DNA of 64,000 bases. Source: Sinorhizobium sp. B11 (GTDB lineage: Bacteria; Pseudomonadota; Alphaproteobacteria; Rhizobiales; Rhizobiaceae). The notes under the pieces were generated by a model. That model was not told the origin of the DNA. It saw only the letters and a list, made by a program, of their open reading frames with translations, and searched no databases. This document shows positions 1-8,837 of the stretch, piece by piece. Location of the stretch: assembly GCA_039725955.1 (NCBI GenBank), contig CP091033.1, positions 1,364,001-1,428,000 on the forward strand. The letters are read 5' to 3'. Both the position numbers and the translations under genes were made by a program. Numbering within the stretch: position 1 is the first letter of the stretch; each line of letters begins with the position of its first letter.

Positions 1-951
1 GCCGGAGGCATCATGGCCAAGCGCGATCGAAAGCGAGGCGATGGCGCTGTCGTAGTGTACGAGGCTGTCGAGGGAAAGACGTTTGGCGCGGGCCTCGTCG
101 ATACTGTCGCCGATGACGACGAAGGCGGCGGGCAACAATTTCAGGTGATCGCGATTGCGGCCAATAGCCTGCATCCGGCCCTTGATGTCAGCGTAGAGTG
201 CCTTGCCGCCGTCGAGGTCGCGCGGCGAACAGAAGACCACCTCGGCAGTTTCGGCAGCGAGCTGGCGGCCGGGATCAGACTGGCCGGCCTGCACAATGAC
301 GGGCCAGCCCTGAACCGGGCGGGCAATGTTCAGTGGCCCGCGCACGCTCAGTTCGTCGCCCTTGTGGTTGAGCACGTGCATTTTTTCGGGATCAAAATAA
401 ATTCCGCTCTCGCGGTCACGGATAAAGGCGTTGTCGGCAAAGCTGTCCCAGAGACCGGTGACAACATCGTAGAATTCGCGCGCCCGTTTGTAGCGCTCGC
501 CATGTTCCACATGCTCGTCGAGACCGAAGTTGAGCGCCGCATCAGGATTGGACGTGGTGACGATATTCCAGGCGGCGCGACCATTGCTCAGATGATCGAG
601 CGAAGCAAAACGGCGGGCGACATGATAGGGCTCTTCAAAAGTGGTGGATGCCGTTGCCGCAAGCCCGATCCTGTCGGTAACGGCAGCGAGCGCCGATAGC
701 AGTGTGAAGGGCTCGAAAGAGGTGACGGTGTGGCTGCGCTTCAGCGCCTCAACCGGCATGTTGAGCACAGCCAGATGATCCGCCATGAAGAAGGCGTCGA
801 ATTTCGCGGCTTCGAGCTTCTGCGCGAAGGATTTGATGTGAGCGAAATTGAAATTGGCGTCTGGATAGGAACCCGGATAGCGCCATGCGCCGGTATGCAG
901 GCTGACGGGACGCATGAAGGCGCCGAGGCGCAACTGCCGTGAACGGGTCAT
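1..951 (-). CDS. LLM class flavin-dependent monooxygenase (NtaA/SnaA/DszA family), partial
   Basis: The gene starts with ATG at 951 (MTRSRQLRLGAFM) and runs off the left edge; 317 codons are visible and the C-terminus is missing. It belongs to the luciferase-like NtaA/SnaA/DszA family, which uses reduced FMN from a separate reductase to oxidise organosulfur or related compounds. Visible family signs are FMADHLAVLN near the first third, a middle stretch SLDHLSNGRAAWNIVTT and PVIVQAGQSDPGRQLA. It is divergent from the SfnB-like gene at 1261. Together with the LLM genes at 12410 and 55029 it makes three family members in the window. The substrate is unknown; sulfonate or thioether use is inferred from the neighbours. 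Confidence 0.9.
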   Translation of the reverse strand, partial: MTRSRQLRLGAFMRPVSLHTGAWRYPGSYPDANFNFAHIKSFAQKLEAAKFDAFFMADHLAVLNMPVEALKRSHTVTSFEPFTLLSALAAVTDRIGLAATASTTFEEPYHVARRFASLDHLSNGRAAWNIVTTSNPDAALNFGLDEHVEHGERYKRAREFYDVVTGLWDSFADNAFIRDRESGIYFDPEKMHVLNHKGDELSVRGPLNIARPVQGWPVIVQAGQSDPGRQLAAETAEVVFCSPRDLDGGKALYADIKGRMQAIGRNRDHLKLLPAAFVVIGDSIDEARAKRLSLDSLVHYDSAIASLSIALGHDASG

Positions 952-1260
952 GTTTTTCCTCGTGGATCGGAGCGAAGCGACCGCCTGCCCACTGCTGAAC
1001 GCGGATGCCGGAATGACGTATGCCTGCGTTTACGTAGGGGTTCGCGCGCCGTTATTCGAGATTGGTTCGCGTTTTTCCGGCAGTGATTTCATCGGCAAAG
1101 CGGTCAACTCGCGGTGATATGGACGGAGGCATAGGCTAGCCGCCGCCCGGGCCCCGGATAAGCAAGCACTTTCCATTTTCTATCGCATCTATAGAATTTA
1201 TAATCTTACCTCTCGTGTTGATTTCTTTCACCCATACGACGGTCAGAACTGGAGAAATCG
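952..1260. other. divergent intergenic region between two flavoenzyme genes
   Basis: This 309-base region separates the leftward LLM gene from the rightward SfnB-like gene and should hold both promoters. It contains an imperfect inverted repeat CCTGCGT/ACGTAGG at 1023-1038 and the AT-rich palindrome at 1189-1203. The ribosome-binding site GGAG lies at 1252-1255. I see no convincing small gene in it. Confidence 0.6.
1189..1203. promoter_or_regulatory. candidate sulfur-regulon operator 1
   Basis: CTATAGAATTTATAA, an interrupted palindrome of the form CTATA-N5-TATAG with one mismatch in the right arm. It lies 57-71 bases upstream of the SfnB-like start. Very similar sites occur at 4953, 7727, 54886 and 59267, all in front of sulfur-type genes. 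An operator role is inferred; part of the sequence could be a -10 region instead. Confidence 0.45.
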
Positions 1261-2478
1261 ATGACGACCGTGCTCAGGCAACAAGACCAGATCCGGCCCG
1301 TGGCCGCCCGCATTGCCAGCGACGAGGAGGCACTTGCGACGGCCCGCGGGCTTGCCACCCAATTCGCCGCCACCGCCGTCGGGCGCGATGCTGAACGCCG
1401 GTTACCTTTCGCCGAACTCGACGCGCTTGCACAATCCGGCCTGCTGGCGATTGCGGTTCCCGCGCAATATGGCGGACTTGATGTCTCGAATGCCGTTCTG
1501 GCCGAAGTGACCGCGATCCTGGCGGAAGCAGATGGCTCGATCGGCCAGATCCCGCAGAACCATTTCTACATTCTGGAAGCCTTGCGGGTGGATGGCAGCG
1601 AGGAGCAGAAGCGGTATTTCTTCGGCAGGGCGCTTGCCGGTGACCGTTTCGGCAATGCGCTTTCGGAGCGCGGCACGAAGACCGTCGGCCACTATAATAC
1701 CCGCATTGTCAGAGACGGACCCGGCTATCGCATCAACGGCGAGAAATACTACTCGACGGGCGTGTTGTTCGCTGACTGGGTCACCGTGTTCGCGCTCGAT
1801 GAGGAGGACCGGCTTGTCATGGCCTTCGTGCCGAAGGGAACCGAGGGCGTCGAGATCATCGACGACTGGGACGGTTTCGGCCAGCGCACAACGGGCAGCG
1901 GCACGACGATCCTCAACAATGTCTATGTCCACGCCGATTCCGTCGTTCGTCACCACAAGGGCTTCGAGCGGCCGACGACCATCGGCTCGGTCGGCCAGAT
2001 CGTCCATGCGGGCATCGATCTCGGCATCGCGCGGGCCGCTTTCGCTGAGACGCTCGAATTCGTGCGCACCAAATCCCGCCCCTGGATGGACAGCGGCGTG
2101 GAACGTGCCGCAGAGGATCCGCTGACGATCTCGAAGGTCGGACAGATCGCCATCCGGCTGGAAGCTGCTGCAGCACTCCTCGAACGTGCCGGTCAGAAAG
2201 TCGATGCGGCCCAGATCGAGACGACGGAAGCAACCGTCGTTGAAGCCACGCTTGCCGTCGCCGCTGCCAAGGTGCTGACGACCGAGATCGCCATCGAAGC
2301 GACCAATACGCTCTTCGAGCTTGCAGGCACCTCCGCCGTCAAGGCCGAACTCAATCTCGACCGGCACTGGCGCAATGCACGCACCCACACGCTGCACGAT
2401 CCCGTGCGCTGGAAGTACCACGTCGTCGGCAATTATCACCTGAACGGCGTGATCCCACCGAAGAACGGCGCACTCTAA
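1261..2478 (+). CDS. SfnB-family sulfur-acquisition flavin oxidoreductase (acyl-CoA dehydrogenase fold)
   Basis: 405 residues, the usual length for the SfnB group of acyl-CoA-dehydrogenase-fold flavoproteins. Members are induced by sulfate limitation and linked to dimethylsulfone and related sulfur-source use. The fold runs from an N-terminal helical domain (about 1-130) through the beta domain with DDWDGFGQRTTGSG from residue 201 to a C-terminal helical bundle ending in the DPVRWKYHVVGNYHLNG stretch. The start is supported by GGAG nine bases upstream of the ATG. A strong terminator follows directly. The neighbour at 2547 is a distant relative on the other strand. The exact reaction is not established for this protein. 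Confidence 0.85.
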   Translation: MTTVLRQQDQIRPVAARIASDEEALATARGLATQFAATAVGRDAERRLPFAELDALAQSGLLAIAVPAQYGGLDVSNAVLAEVTAILAEADGSIGQIPQNHFYILEALRVDGSEEQKRYFFGRALAGDRFGNALSERGTKTVGHYNTRIVRDGPGYRINGEKYYSTGVLFADWVTVFALDEEDRLVMAFVPKGTEGVEIIDDWDGFGQRTTGSGTTILNNVYVHADSVVRHHKGFERPTTIGSVGQIVHAGIDLGIARAAFAETLEFVRTKSRPWMDSGVERAAEDPLTISKVGQIAIRLEAAAALLERAGQKVDAAQIETTEATVVEATLAVAAAKVLTTEIAIEATNTLFELAGTSAVKAELNLDRHWRNARTHTLHDPVRWKYHVVGNYHLNGVIPPKNGAL

Positions 2479-2494
2479 CTCTCTCCTCAACTAA

Positions 2495-2530
2495 AACCCC
2501 ATTTCCGTCACCGGAAATGGGGTTCTTTTC
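2495..2530. terminator. rho-independent terminator, bidirectional
   Basis: A perfect 13-bp stem (2495-2507 with 2512-2524, arm AACCCCATTTCCG) closes a 4-base loop and is followed by a T-rich run on the + strand. It sits between the convergent SfnB-like and DszC-like genes and can serve both. Confidence 0.9.
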
Positions 2531-2546
2531 GCGACCACTCCCCGTC

Positions 2547-3755
2547 TCAGCTATAGAGGCTGACTTCGGGGATCTTGTCGTTCAGCACGAATTCGCCGAC
2601 TTCCTTGGCCTTGTAGAAGACCGGATCGTGCAGCGTATGGGTGCGCACATTGCGCCAGAAACGGTCGAAGCGATATTTCTCCGCCGTGGAGCGCGCGCCA
2701 GTTAGTTCGAAGAGGCGAGACGTGATATCGAGCGAGACATGGGTGGCGTGCACCTTGGCGGCATAGGCTTCCGCCGCCGCCTCGCCGCGCTCACGGGCGG
2801 TGACAGCATGGCCCTTTGCAAGTCCTGCCTGGACAGTCGCCGCTGCCGCATCGGCCAGGGCGGCGGAGGCTTTCAGCGCGGCGGTGAACTCACCAACCCG
2901 CTCCAGGATATAGGGATCGTCCGCAGCCCGCTCGACGCCCGAAGTGACCCAGGGACGCGTCGTCGTGCGCACATAGTCGATGGCAGTCTGGAGCGCGCCT
3001 TCAGCGCTGCCGAGATAGAAGTTGACGAAGACGAGCTGGATCAGCGGCGTGTTGAAGGTGGAAAGTACCTGCGGGGCGGCATCGGGAGCAACCGGGACGC
3101 CAACGAAATCCTCCTCATAAACAGGGAAATCGTGGAACTCGACGCTGCCGCTGTCAGAGAGCCGCTGACCGAAATTGTCCCAGTCGTCATTGGCCTGATA
3201 GCCGGGCCGATTGGTCGGCACCGCGAAGCCGACGATCTTGTCGCCAAGCGCGGCGTTGGCATTGATGTAGTCGGAGACATGAGCGGCGGTGGAGAAGGAC
3301 TTACGCCCGTTCAGCACATAACCGTTACCGCGACGGGTTAGAACAAGACCTGGATCGCGCGGATTGACGGCAGCACCCCAATAGAGGTTTTTCGCCACGG
3401 TTTCAGTGCCTAGTGCATGAGCGCGGGTTTCGTCAAGCGCCCAATAGACATACTGGCTATTGACGAAGTGATAGCCGAGAAGCTGGCCGATCGAGCTTTC
3501 GCCGCGCGCCAGGATGCGCACGAGCCGCAAGCCATCCACCCAATCAAGGCCACCGCCACCGATCTTTTGATCATGTAGGGCATTCAGCAGACCGGCATTC
3601 TTCAGCTTGACGATCTCGGCAAGCGGTGGGCGACCTTCACGGTCGAGTTCGGCGGCGCGCCTGGAAAGATCGGCCGAGATGTCCTCAGCGCGGGCAAAGA
3701 GGTCCGCTCGCGTCGCGCTACGGTTGGTCGCGAAGACGACATTGGACTGGCTCAT
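2547..3755 (-). CDS. acyl-CoA dehydrogenase-fold flavin monooxygenase (DszC/SfnC-like)
   Basis: 402 residues. The N-terminal and middle acyl-CoA-dehydrogenase domains are recognisable, with DDWDNFGQRLSDSG around residue 190. This motif is shared with the SfnB-like neighbour and with DszC-type monooxygenases that oxidise organosulfur compounds with FMNH2. The C-terminus carries RFWRNVRTHTLHDP, a family hallmark. The start at 3755 has GGAG about ten bases upstream. The gene is downstream of, and probably co-transcribed with, the substrate-binding protein at 3832, separated by a strong hairpin. This suggests that the imported compound is its substrate. DszC-like function is inferred from family and context only. 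Confidence 0.8.
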   Translation of the reverse strand: MSQSNVVFATNRSATRADLFARAEDISADLSRRAAELDREGRPPLAEIVKLKNAGLLNALHDQKIGGGGLDWVDGLRLVRILARGESSIGQLLGYHFVNSQYVYWALDETRAHALGTETVAKNLYWGAAVNPRDPGLVLTRRGNGYVLNGRKSFSTAAHVSDYINANAALGDKIVGFAVPTNRPGYQANDDWDNFGQRLSDSGSVEFHDFPVYEEDFVGVPVAPDAAPQVLSTFNTPLIQLVFVNFYLGSAEGALQTAIDYVRTTTRPWVTSGVERAADDPYILERVGEFTAALKASAALADAAAATVQAGLAKGHAVTARERGEAAAEAYAAKVHATHVSLDITSRLFELTGARSTAEKYRFDRFWRNVRTHTLHDPVFYKAKEVGEFVLNDKIPEVSLYS

Positions 3756-3785
3756 GGAATGAAACTCCGGTTTCTAGAAATGGGG

Positions 3786-3813
3786 CCGGCGGGGGCCGCA
3801 CAACCCCCGCCGG
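3786..3813 (-). promoter_or_regulatory. intercistronic hairpin after binding-protein gene
   Basis: A 10-bp GC stem (CCGGCGGGGG at 3786-3795 with CCCCCGCCGG at 3804-3813) and 8-base loop lie between the binding-protein stop at 3832 and the downstream start at 3755. There is no T tract, so it is more likely an mRNA-stabilising or partial attenuating structure than a full terminator. Confidence 0.6.
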
Positions 3814-3831
3814 AAGATCGAGGCAGGCAGC

Positions 3832-4878
3832 TTAGAAAAGCTTGTCCGGGATCCAGCTCGCGGTTGCCGCGTCGCTTGTGCTGAAGGCCGGGATTTTCTG
3901 CGCCAAATCCTCGATCGTCTTGACGCCGGCGGCACGCAGGCTTTCCTGCGTCAGGAGCGTCGGCTTGACTGTGATCTGATGCGGGATTTCCTGCCCGGCG
4001 ATCTGAAGAGCGGCGGCACGAACGGAGACGGCACCGACAACAGCCGGATTGGTGGCGACGGTTGCAACCCAGGGGCTGCCCTCTTCGGTGATCTCCTGAA
4101 TGTCGGCAGTGGAGACATCTGCCGAATAGATCTTCACCTTGCTCGCGATGCCAAGGTCATTGGCGGCGAGCTTCACGCCACGAGCAAACTCGTCATAGGG
4201 AGCGAAGACGACACTGATATCGGTGTTGGCGGTCAGCGCGGCTTTCGCCTGATCGGCCGTCGAGGTCGCCGTCGTATCGCTCACATTGCCGAAACGGGCC
4301 TTCTCGACGACGCCGGAATTCTCCGATTTGAACTTCTCCCAGACCTCGTTACGGCGGTCGAGCGGCGCGAAGCCTGCGACATAGACATAACCGGCCTTGA
4401 AGCTCTTGCCATTGTCCTTGACGACCTGTTCGAGCCCGAGCTGAGCGAGTTCATGGTCGCTCTGCTCCACCTGCGGCACCTTGGGATTGTTGAGGTTGAC
4501 GTCGAAGGCAACGACCTTGATGCCCTTGTCCAGCGCCTGCTGGACGACATCGCCGAGCGATTCCGGCAGGCCGTGATCGACGACGATACCGGCTACGCCG
4601 AGATTGATCGCCTGCAGAATCTGCTCACGCTGCTCGGCGGCATCCTGCCGACCGGGAAACACACGCAGATCGATATCCAGCGCCTTGGCCTGGGCTTCCG
4701 CACCGGCCTGATAGGCCTGAAAGAAGTCACCCGCCGAGATGTAGCTGATCAGCGCCACCTTGACGCCGCCTTTGTCGAAGGGGGCCGGTGCGCCGTTGAG
4801 ACCGGCGGCAAAGGAGGTCTGATAGAGAGTGAAAGAAATTGCGGCTGCAGAGAGCGCCAGCCGTGCGAGGGATTTCAT
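3832..4878 (-). CDS. ribose-type ABC importer substrate-binding protein
   Basis: 348 residues with a classical signal peptide (MKSLARLALSAAAISFTLYQ, cleavage near SFA-A) and the periplasmic-binding-protein type I fold (Peripla_BP_4), including GVAGIVVDHGLPES and VVAFDVNLNN. Such proteins deliver a small solute to an RbsA/RbsC-type transporter. The ATPase and permease are divergently encoded just to the right (5113-7652), and the DszC-like flavoenzyme follows in the same direction. The start has AGAGGA about eight bases upstream. The ligand is unknown. The surrounding sulfur genes suggest an organosulfur compound rather than a plain sugar. Confidence 0.88.
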   Translation of the reverse strand: MKSLARLALSAAAISFTLYQTSFAAGLNGAPAPFDKGGVKVALISYISAGDFFQAYQAGAEAQAKALDIDLRVFPGRQDAAEQREQILQAINLGVAGIVVDHGLPESLGDVVQQALDKGIKVVAFDVNLNNPKVPQVEQSDHELAQLGLEQVVKDNGKSFKAGYVYVAGFAPLDRRNEVWEKFKSENSGVVEKARFGNVSDTTATSTADQAKAALTANTDISVVFAPYDEFARGVKLAANDLGIASKVKIYSADVSTADIQEITEEGSPWVATVATNPAVVGAVSVRAAALQIAGQEIPHQITVKPTLLTQESLRAAGVKTIEDLAQKIPAFSTSDAATASWIPDKLF

Positions 4879-4952
4879 CGTCGCGATCCTCTAGTCAATC
4901 GAGAGCGTCGTCTGACAGGTTGGCAGCTCCCTGCGACGCATGAAATTATTAG

Positions 4953-4967
4953 ATATAAACTCTATGT
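4953..4967. promoter_or_regulatory. candidate sulfur-regulon operator 2
   Basis: ATATAAACTCTATGT, which on the other strand reads ACATA-GAGTT-TATAT. It fits the interrupted palindrome seen at 1189, 7727, 54886 and 59267. It is 75-89 bases upstream of the binding-protein start and inside the divergent control region of this importer. A second AGTAGATTTAA element follows at 4972. Function is inferred. Confidence 0.4.
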
Positions 4968-5112
4968 TTTTAGTAGATTTAATGATCCGATTTTTGGCGA
5001 TTCAGGAGATTCTTTGTTCCCGTCGCTGGGCGACCGCGGCAAAGGCTTGCCTCGCAGTTCAGGCATGCGTCAGGCCAATATTGCGGCTCGAAAGCAGACC
5101 CGGATATGCCCG

Positions 5113-6597
5113 ATGCCGCTCCTTCACGTTGACAATATCACCCGCAGTTTCGGGTCCACCCGCGCGCTTTCCGGCGCACACTTCTCTATCGAGCGGGGCG
5201 AAATCGTCGCGCTGATGGGCGCCAATGGCGCCGGCAAATCGACGCTGGTGAAAATTGTTTCGGGCGTGCTTGCGGCTGACGGCGGCACGATCAGTCTGAA
5301 TGGCCGGACCTTTTCACCCAAAACGCCATCCGAGGCGGCAAAGGCCGGCGTCGTCACCGTGCACCAGTCGACAGATCTTGTCGGAGCGGCAGGACTGACA
5401 GTTGCCGACGCCCTGCTGCTGCATCGCTTTGCGGAGGGCAGCACACCCTTTTTTCTTTCTCGGACAAGCGTGCGCCGTGAAGCGCTTGCCATGCTCGACG
5501 CGGCCGGCTTCTCGCTGCCGCTCGACCGGGATTTCGGCGATCTGACCGCCGCCGACCGTCAGCTCGTTGCGATCGCCCGCGCGCTTGCCGACAAGGCCGA
5601 GTTGCTGATCCTCGACGAGCCAACCGCAAGTCTTTCGGCGGAAGAAAGCCGGCGCCTGTTCGACATCCTGCTCACCTTACGAGCGCAAGGCCTTGCCATC
5701 CTCTACATCTCCCATCGGACCGCCGATCTCGAATCGATCGCCGACCGGGCGCTCGTCATGCGTGGCGGCCGCATCGTCGGCAGCTTCAACCGGCCGATCG
5801 ACTTTTCCAGCGCCATCGAAACGATGATCGGTCGCAGGCTTGAAGCAGCGCGGCCAGCCGCCCGCCCGGCGACTGGCTCAGCCATTTTCGAAATGCATGG
5901 CATCCGCCTTCTGCCGTCAAGCAAGCCCTTCGACCTGACCCTGCATGAAGGCGAGGTCGTTGCCGTCACAGGCGTGCTGGGAGCCGGCAAAAGCCGCCTG
6001 TTGTCGTCGATCTTCGGCATTCGAGACATGGCTGACGGCGCGATGCAACTCGACGGCAAGCCTTATCGGCCGAAATCGCCGGCCGAGGCGATTGCTGCAG
6101 GCGTCGCCATGGCAGCCGAGGATCGTCATCGCTCCTCGCTGATGCCGGCGGCGTGGCCCGGCAATTCGCTCGCAGCCACCATCAGCCTTCCGCATCTTGC
6201 CAAATGGTATCCGAGCGGCCTGCTTTTCGGCGGCCGCGAGCGGCGCGAGGCGGAACAGGCCATTTCCCGGCTCGGCATCAAGGCCGCCGGTCCGCTCGCT
6301 TCGATCTGGTCACTATCGGGCGGCAATCAGCAGAAGACTGTCATCGCCCGCTGGGAGGCGGAGCCAAGCCGGCTGCTGCTGCTCGACGAGCCGTTCCAGG
6401 GCGTCGATGTCGGCGCCCGCCACGACATCATCCAGGCAATCCGGGCGCGCACCGACCGCGCGACGCTGATCGCGACATCCGATCCCGAAGAGGCCTACGA
6501 GGTCGCCGACCGCATCCTGACAATCGAGCACCACACCTTGCTGCGCGACCTTATCGACGATGCCTCTTCTTCATCCCGACAGGAACTTTCCGCATGA
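5113..6597 (+). CDS. ribose-type ABC importer ATP-binding protein (two ABC domains)
   Basis: 494 residues, typical of RbsA/XylG-type double ATPases. Domain 1 has Walker A GANGAGKST at 36-44, a Q-loop and LILDEPTASLSAEES. Domain 2 has a degenerate Walker A (GVLGAGKSR), the signature LSGGNQQK and LLLLDEPFQGVD. One degenerate site is usual for the family. The open frame continues far upstream antisense to the binding-protein gene. I chose the ATG at 5113 because the family N-terminus (MPLLHVDNITRSFG) begins there; 5065 is an alternative. The gene overlaps the permease start by 4 bases (ATGA). Partner of the SBP at 3832 by position. Confidence 0.9.
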   Translation: MPLLHVDNITRSFGSTRALSGAHFSIERGEIVALMGANGAGKSTLVKIVSGVLAADGGTISLNGRTFSPKTPSEAAKAGVVTVHQSTDLVGAAGLTVADALLLHRFAEGSTPFFLSRTSVRREALAMLDAAGFSLPLDRDFGDLTAADRQLVAIARALADKAELLILDEPTASLSAEESRRLFDILLTLRAQGLAILYISHRTADLESIADRALVMRGGRIVGSFNRPIDFSSAIETMIGRRLEAARPAARPATGSAIFEMHGIRLLPSSKPFDLTLHEGEVVAVTGVLGAGKSRLLSSIFGIRDMADGAMQLDGKPYRPKSPAEAIAAGVAMAAEDRHRSSLMPAAWPGNSLAATISLPHLAKWYPSGLLFGGRERREAEQAISRLGIKAAGPLASIWSLSGGNQQKTVIARWEAEPSRLLLLDEPFQGVDVGARHDIIQAIRARTDRATLIATSDPEEAYEVADRILTIEHHTLLRDLIDDASSSSRQELSA

Positions 6598-7652
6598 CAA
6601 CCATCGATGAAGAGGCCTTGCCAAAGGCAGGCTCGACCACACAGAACCACAGCCAGGGTACCCGCGTTCCAGCGCTCGGCAGCTTTCTGCGCGCCGGCGC
6701 GGTGTTCATCCTGCTCGGACTGATGATGATCGGCTTCACGATCGCGCAACCGGCCTTCGTCAATATCGGCAACCTGATGAGCATCCTTCAGTCCGTATCT
6801 GTCGTTGCGATCCTCGGTGCCGGCGTGACGGTAACACTTGCTGTCGGCGGTTTTGACCTCTCGATCGGTGCGGTCGCCGCCTCCAGCGTCATGGCCGCGA
6901 GCTATGCGATGATCGTCTGGCATCTCGATGTTTTCGCCACAGTGCCGTTGGTGCTTGCCTTCGGCGCCACGGTTGGGCTCGTCAACGCCTTGCTCATCGT
7001 GCGGCTTCGCGTCCCCGACCTGCTGGCCACCCTTGCCATGATGTTCCTGCTCTCGGGCCTGCAGCTTATTCCGACGGCCGGGCGGTCGATTTCGGCAGGC
7101 CTTGTCCTGCCAGACGGTTCCAAGGCGACCGGCGCCTACGATCCGGCTTTCCTGCTGATCGGCCGCTACAGCCTCTTTGCCACCCTGCCCGTCTCCGTGG
7201 TGCTGATGGCCATCGTTGCCATCGCCCTGTTCGTGTTGACCGAGCGCACTCGCATTGGCCGGCTGCTCTTTGCCACCGGCGGCAACGAGGTGGCGACGCG
7301 GCTTGCCGGTGCGTCCACCACGCGGCTGAAGACGCTCGCCTACGTCATCTCGGGGACCCTGGCATCCCTTGGCGGTATCGTGATCGCGGCCCGTGTGGGG
7401 CGCGGCGATGTCTCCTCTGGCGGATCGCTGCTGATGGACTCGGTCGCGGCCGCCCTCATCGGCTTCGCCGTTCTCAACCTGCGCCGACCCAACGTGCTTG
7501 GCACCATTGCCGGCGCCGTCTTCGTCGGCGTGCTGCTGAATGGCCTGACGATGCTGAACGCTCCCTACTACACGCAGGATTTCGTCAAGGGCGCCGTGCT
7601 CGTCGGAGCCCTTGCCCTGACCTATGGGCTCGGTCGCAACAGCGATCGCTGA
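6594..7652 (+). CDS. ribose-type ABC importer permease
   Basis: 352 residues from the ATG at 6594, which overlaps the ATPase stop, with about eight to ten membrane segments. It has the BPD_transp_2 (RbsC) signature: SLSIGA-like LAVGGFDLSIGAVAASSVMA near residue 80 and the late GGNEVATRLAG and LNLRRPNVLGT blocks. It forms the inner-membrane channel for the importer encoded by 3832-4878 and 5113-6597. A hydrophilic N-terminal tail of about 25 residues precedes the first helix. An open frame extends further upstream inside the ATPase gene but is not a realistic start. Confidence 0.9.
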   Translation: MTTIDEEALPKAGSTTQNHSQGTRVPALGSFLRAGAVFILLGLMMIGFTIAQPAFVNIGNLMSILQSVSVVAILGAGVTVTLAVGGFDLSIGAVAASSVMAASYAMIVWHLDVFATVPLVLAFGATVGLVNALLIVRLRVPDLLATLAMMFLLSGLQLIPTAGRSISAGLVLPDGSKATGAYDPAFLLIGRYSLFATLPVSVVLMAIVAIALFVLTERTRIGRLLFATGGNEVATRLAGASTTRLKTLAYVISGTLASLGGIVIAARVGRGDVSSGGSLLMDSVAAALIGFAVLNLRRPNVLGTIAGAVFVGVLLNGLTMLNAPYYTQDFVKGAVLVGALALTYGLGRNSDR

Positions 7653-7726
7653 AGCCAGCTTTAGCTTCAGAAAATTTCCTGTGGCCGCATGCTTTTGGAA
7701 TAACGTACCTCTTATGCGCCTTAAAT

Positions 7727-7741
7727 CTATATAATTTATAG
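7727..7741. promoter_or_regulatory. candidate sulfur-regulon operator 3
   Basis: CTATATAATTTATAG, the best copy of the CTATA-N5-TATAG palindrome, with both 5-base arms perfect. It lies 25-39 bases upstream of the binding-protein start at 7767. That close spacing means it may also overlap or be a promoter -10 element. Regulatory role inferred from recurrence. Confidence 0.45.
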
Positions 7742-7766
7742 CCTATCAAATTGAGAGGGTATCGTC

Positions 7767-8777
7767 ATGAATGAAGGACTTGGAGGCGGCTTCGGACGCC
7801 GTGAAATCTTGAAACTTGCTGCCGTCGCAAGTGCCACCTTTGCAGGCGCCAGCATGCTGACCGCGCCGGCTGTAAGGGCCGACGACGAAGGGCTTTCCCT
7901 GAAAGGCAAGCGCATCGCCATCAGCGCTACCGGCACGGACCACTATTTCGATCTGCAGGTCTATAATGCCCAGATCGAAGAGGTGAAGCGGCTCGGCGGC
8001 GAGCCGATCGCAGTCGATGCCGGCCGCAACGACGGCAAGTTGATCGCCCAGTTGCAGACACTCGTCGCCCAGAAGCCGGATGCGCTGGTACAGATCCTCG
8101 GCACGCTCAGCGTCATCGATCCCTGGCTGAAAAAGGCCCGTGACGCCGGCATTCCGGTACTGACCGTCGATGTCGGCTCGACCAATTCGATCAACAACAC
8201 GACGTCGGACAATTGGGGCATCGGCAAGGACCTGGCCCTGCAGCTCGTTTCCGATATCGGCGGAGAAGGCAATATCGTCGTCTTCAACGGCTTCTACGGT
8301 GTCACGCCCTGCGCCATCCGCTACGACCAGCTCGTCAACGTCGTCAAGTATTTCCCGAAGGTGAAGATCCTGCAGCCGGAATTGCGCGACGTCATCCCGA
8401 ATACGGTCCAGGATGCCTTCACGCAGATCACTGCGATCCTCAACAAATATCCGGACAAGGGCTCGATCAAGGCCGTCTGGTCGGCCTGGGATATTCCGCA
8501 GCTCGGCGCAACGCAGGCGATCGCCGCCGCCGGCCGCAACGAAATCCGCACCTATGGCGTCGATGGCAGCCCGGAGGTTCTCCAGCTCGTTGCCGACAAG
8601 AATTCACCGGCTGGCGCCGATGCTGCCCAGCAGCCGGCGGAGATCGGCCGTGTCGCAGTCCGCAACGTTGCCAGGCTGCTCGCCGGCCAGACGCTGCCGC
8701 GCGAGACCTACGTACCGGCGCTGCTGGCCAACAAGGAAAACGTCTCCGAGATCATCAAGAAGCTCGGTATCGGCTGA
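7767..8777 (+). CDS. ribose-type ABC importer substrate-binding protein (Tat-type signal)
   Basis: 336 residues. The N-terminus GRREILKLAAVASATFAG resembles a twin-arginine leader (a single RR followed by a hydrophobic core) ending near AVRA-D. The mature part has the Peripla_BP_4 fold (LKGKRIAISATGTDHYFDL, PVLTVDVGSTNSINNTTSDN). First gene of a four-gene importer followed by an LLM monooxygenase. GAGAGGG stands before the ATG. A hairpin follows the stop. Ligand unknown; because an FMN monooxygenase closes the operon, an organosulfur ligand is inferred. Confidence 0.88.
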   Translation: MNEGLGGGFGRREILKLAAVASATFAGASMLTAPAVRADDEGLSLKGKRIAISATGTDHYFDLQVYNAQIEEVKRLGGEPIAVDAGRNDGKLIAQLQTLVAQKPDALVQILGTLSVIDPWLKKARDAGIPVLTVDVGSTNSINNTTSDNWGIGKDLALQLVSDIGGEGNIVVFNGFYGVTPCAIRYDQLVNVVKYFPKVKILQPELRDVIPNTVQDAFTQITAILNKYPDKGSIKAVWSAWDIPQLGATQAIAAAGRNEIRTYGVDGSPEVLQLVADKNSPAGADAAQQPAEIGRVAVRNVARLLAGQTLPRETYVPALLANKENVSEIIKKLGIG

Positions 8778-8790
8778 TATCAAGGCGGGC

Positions 8791-8810
8791 CTTGCGGCTG
8801 ATGCCGCAGG
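8791..8810 (+). promoter_or_regulatory. intercistronic hairpin after binding-protein gene
   Basis: The arms CTTGCGGC (8791-8798) and GCCGCAGG (8803-8810) form an 8-bp stem, with one G-T pair, around a TGAT loop between the binding-protein stop and the ATPase start. It probably helps keep binding-protein mRNA more abundant than the rest of the operon. Confidence 0.5.
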
Positions 8811-8837
8811 GTCCGCATGTCCCTGGAAAGCGGCATC

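Noticed and set aside
1402..2490. Long minus-strand open frame antisense to the SfnB-like gene
   Set aside because: Its translation is rich in Arg, Asp and Gly with no family features. Long antisense frames are usual in GC-rich coding DNA, and the + strand protein is clearly real.
3979..5112. N-terminal extension of the first double ATPase to 872 residues
   Set aside because: The extra 378 residues are antisense to the binding-protein gene and resemble no protein. The ABC family N-terminus starts at 5113.
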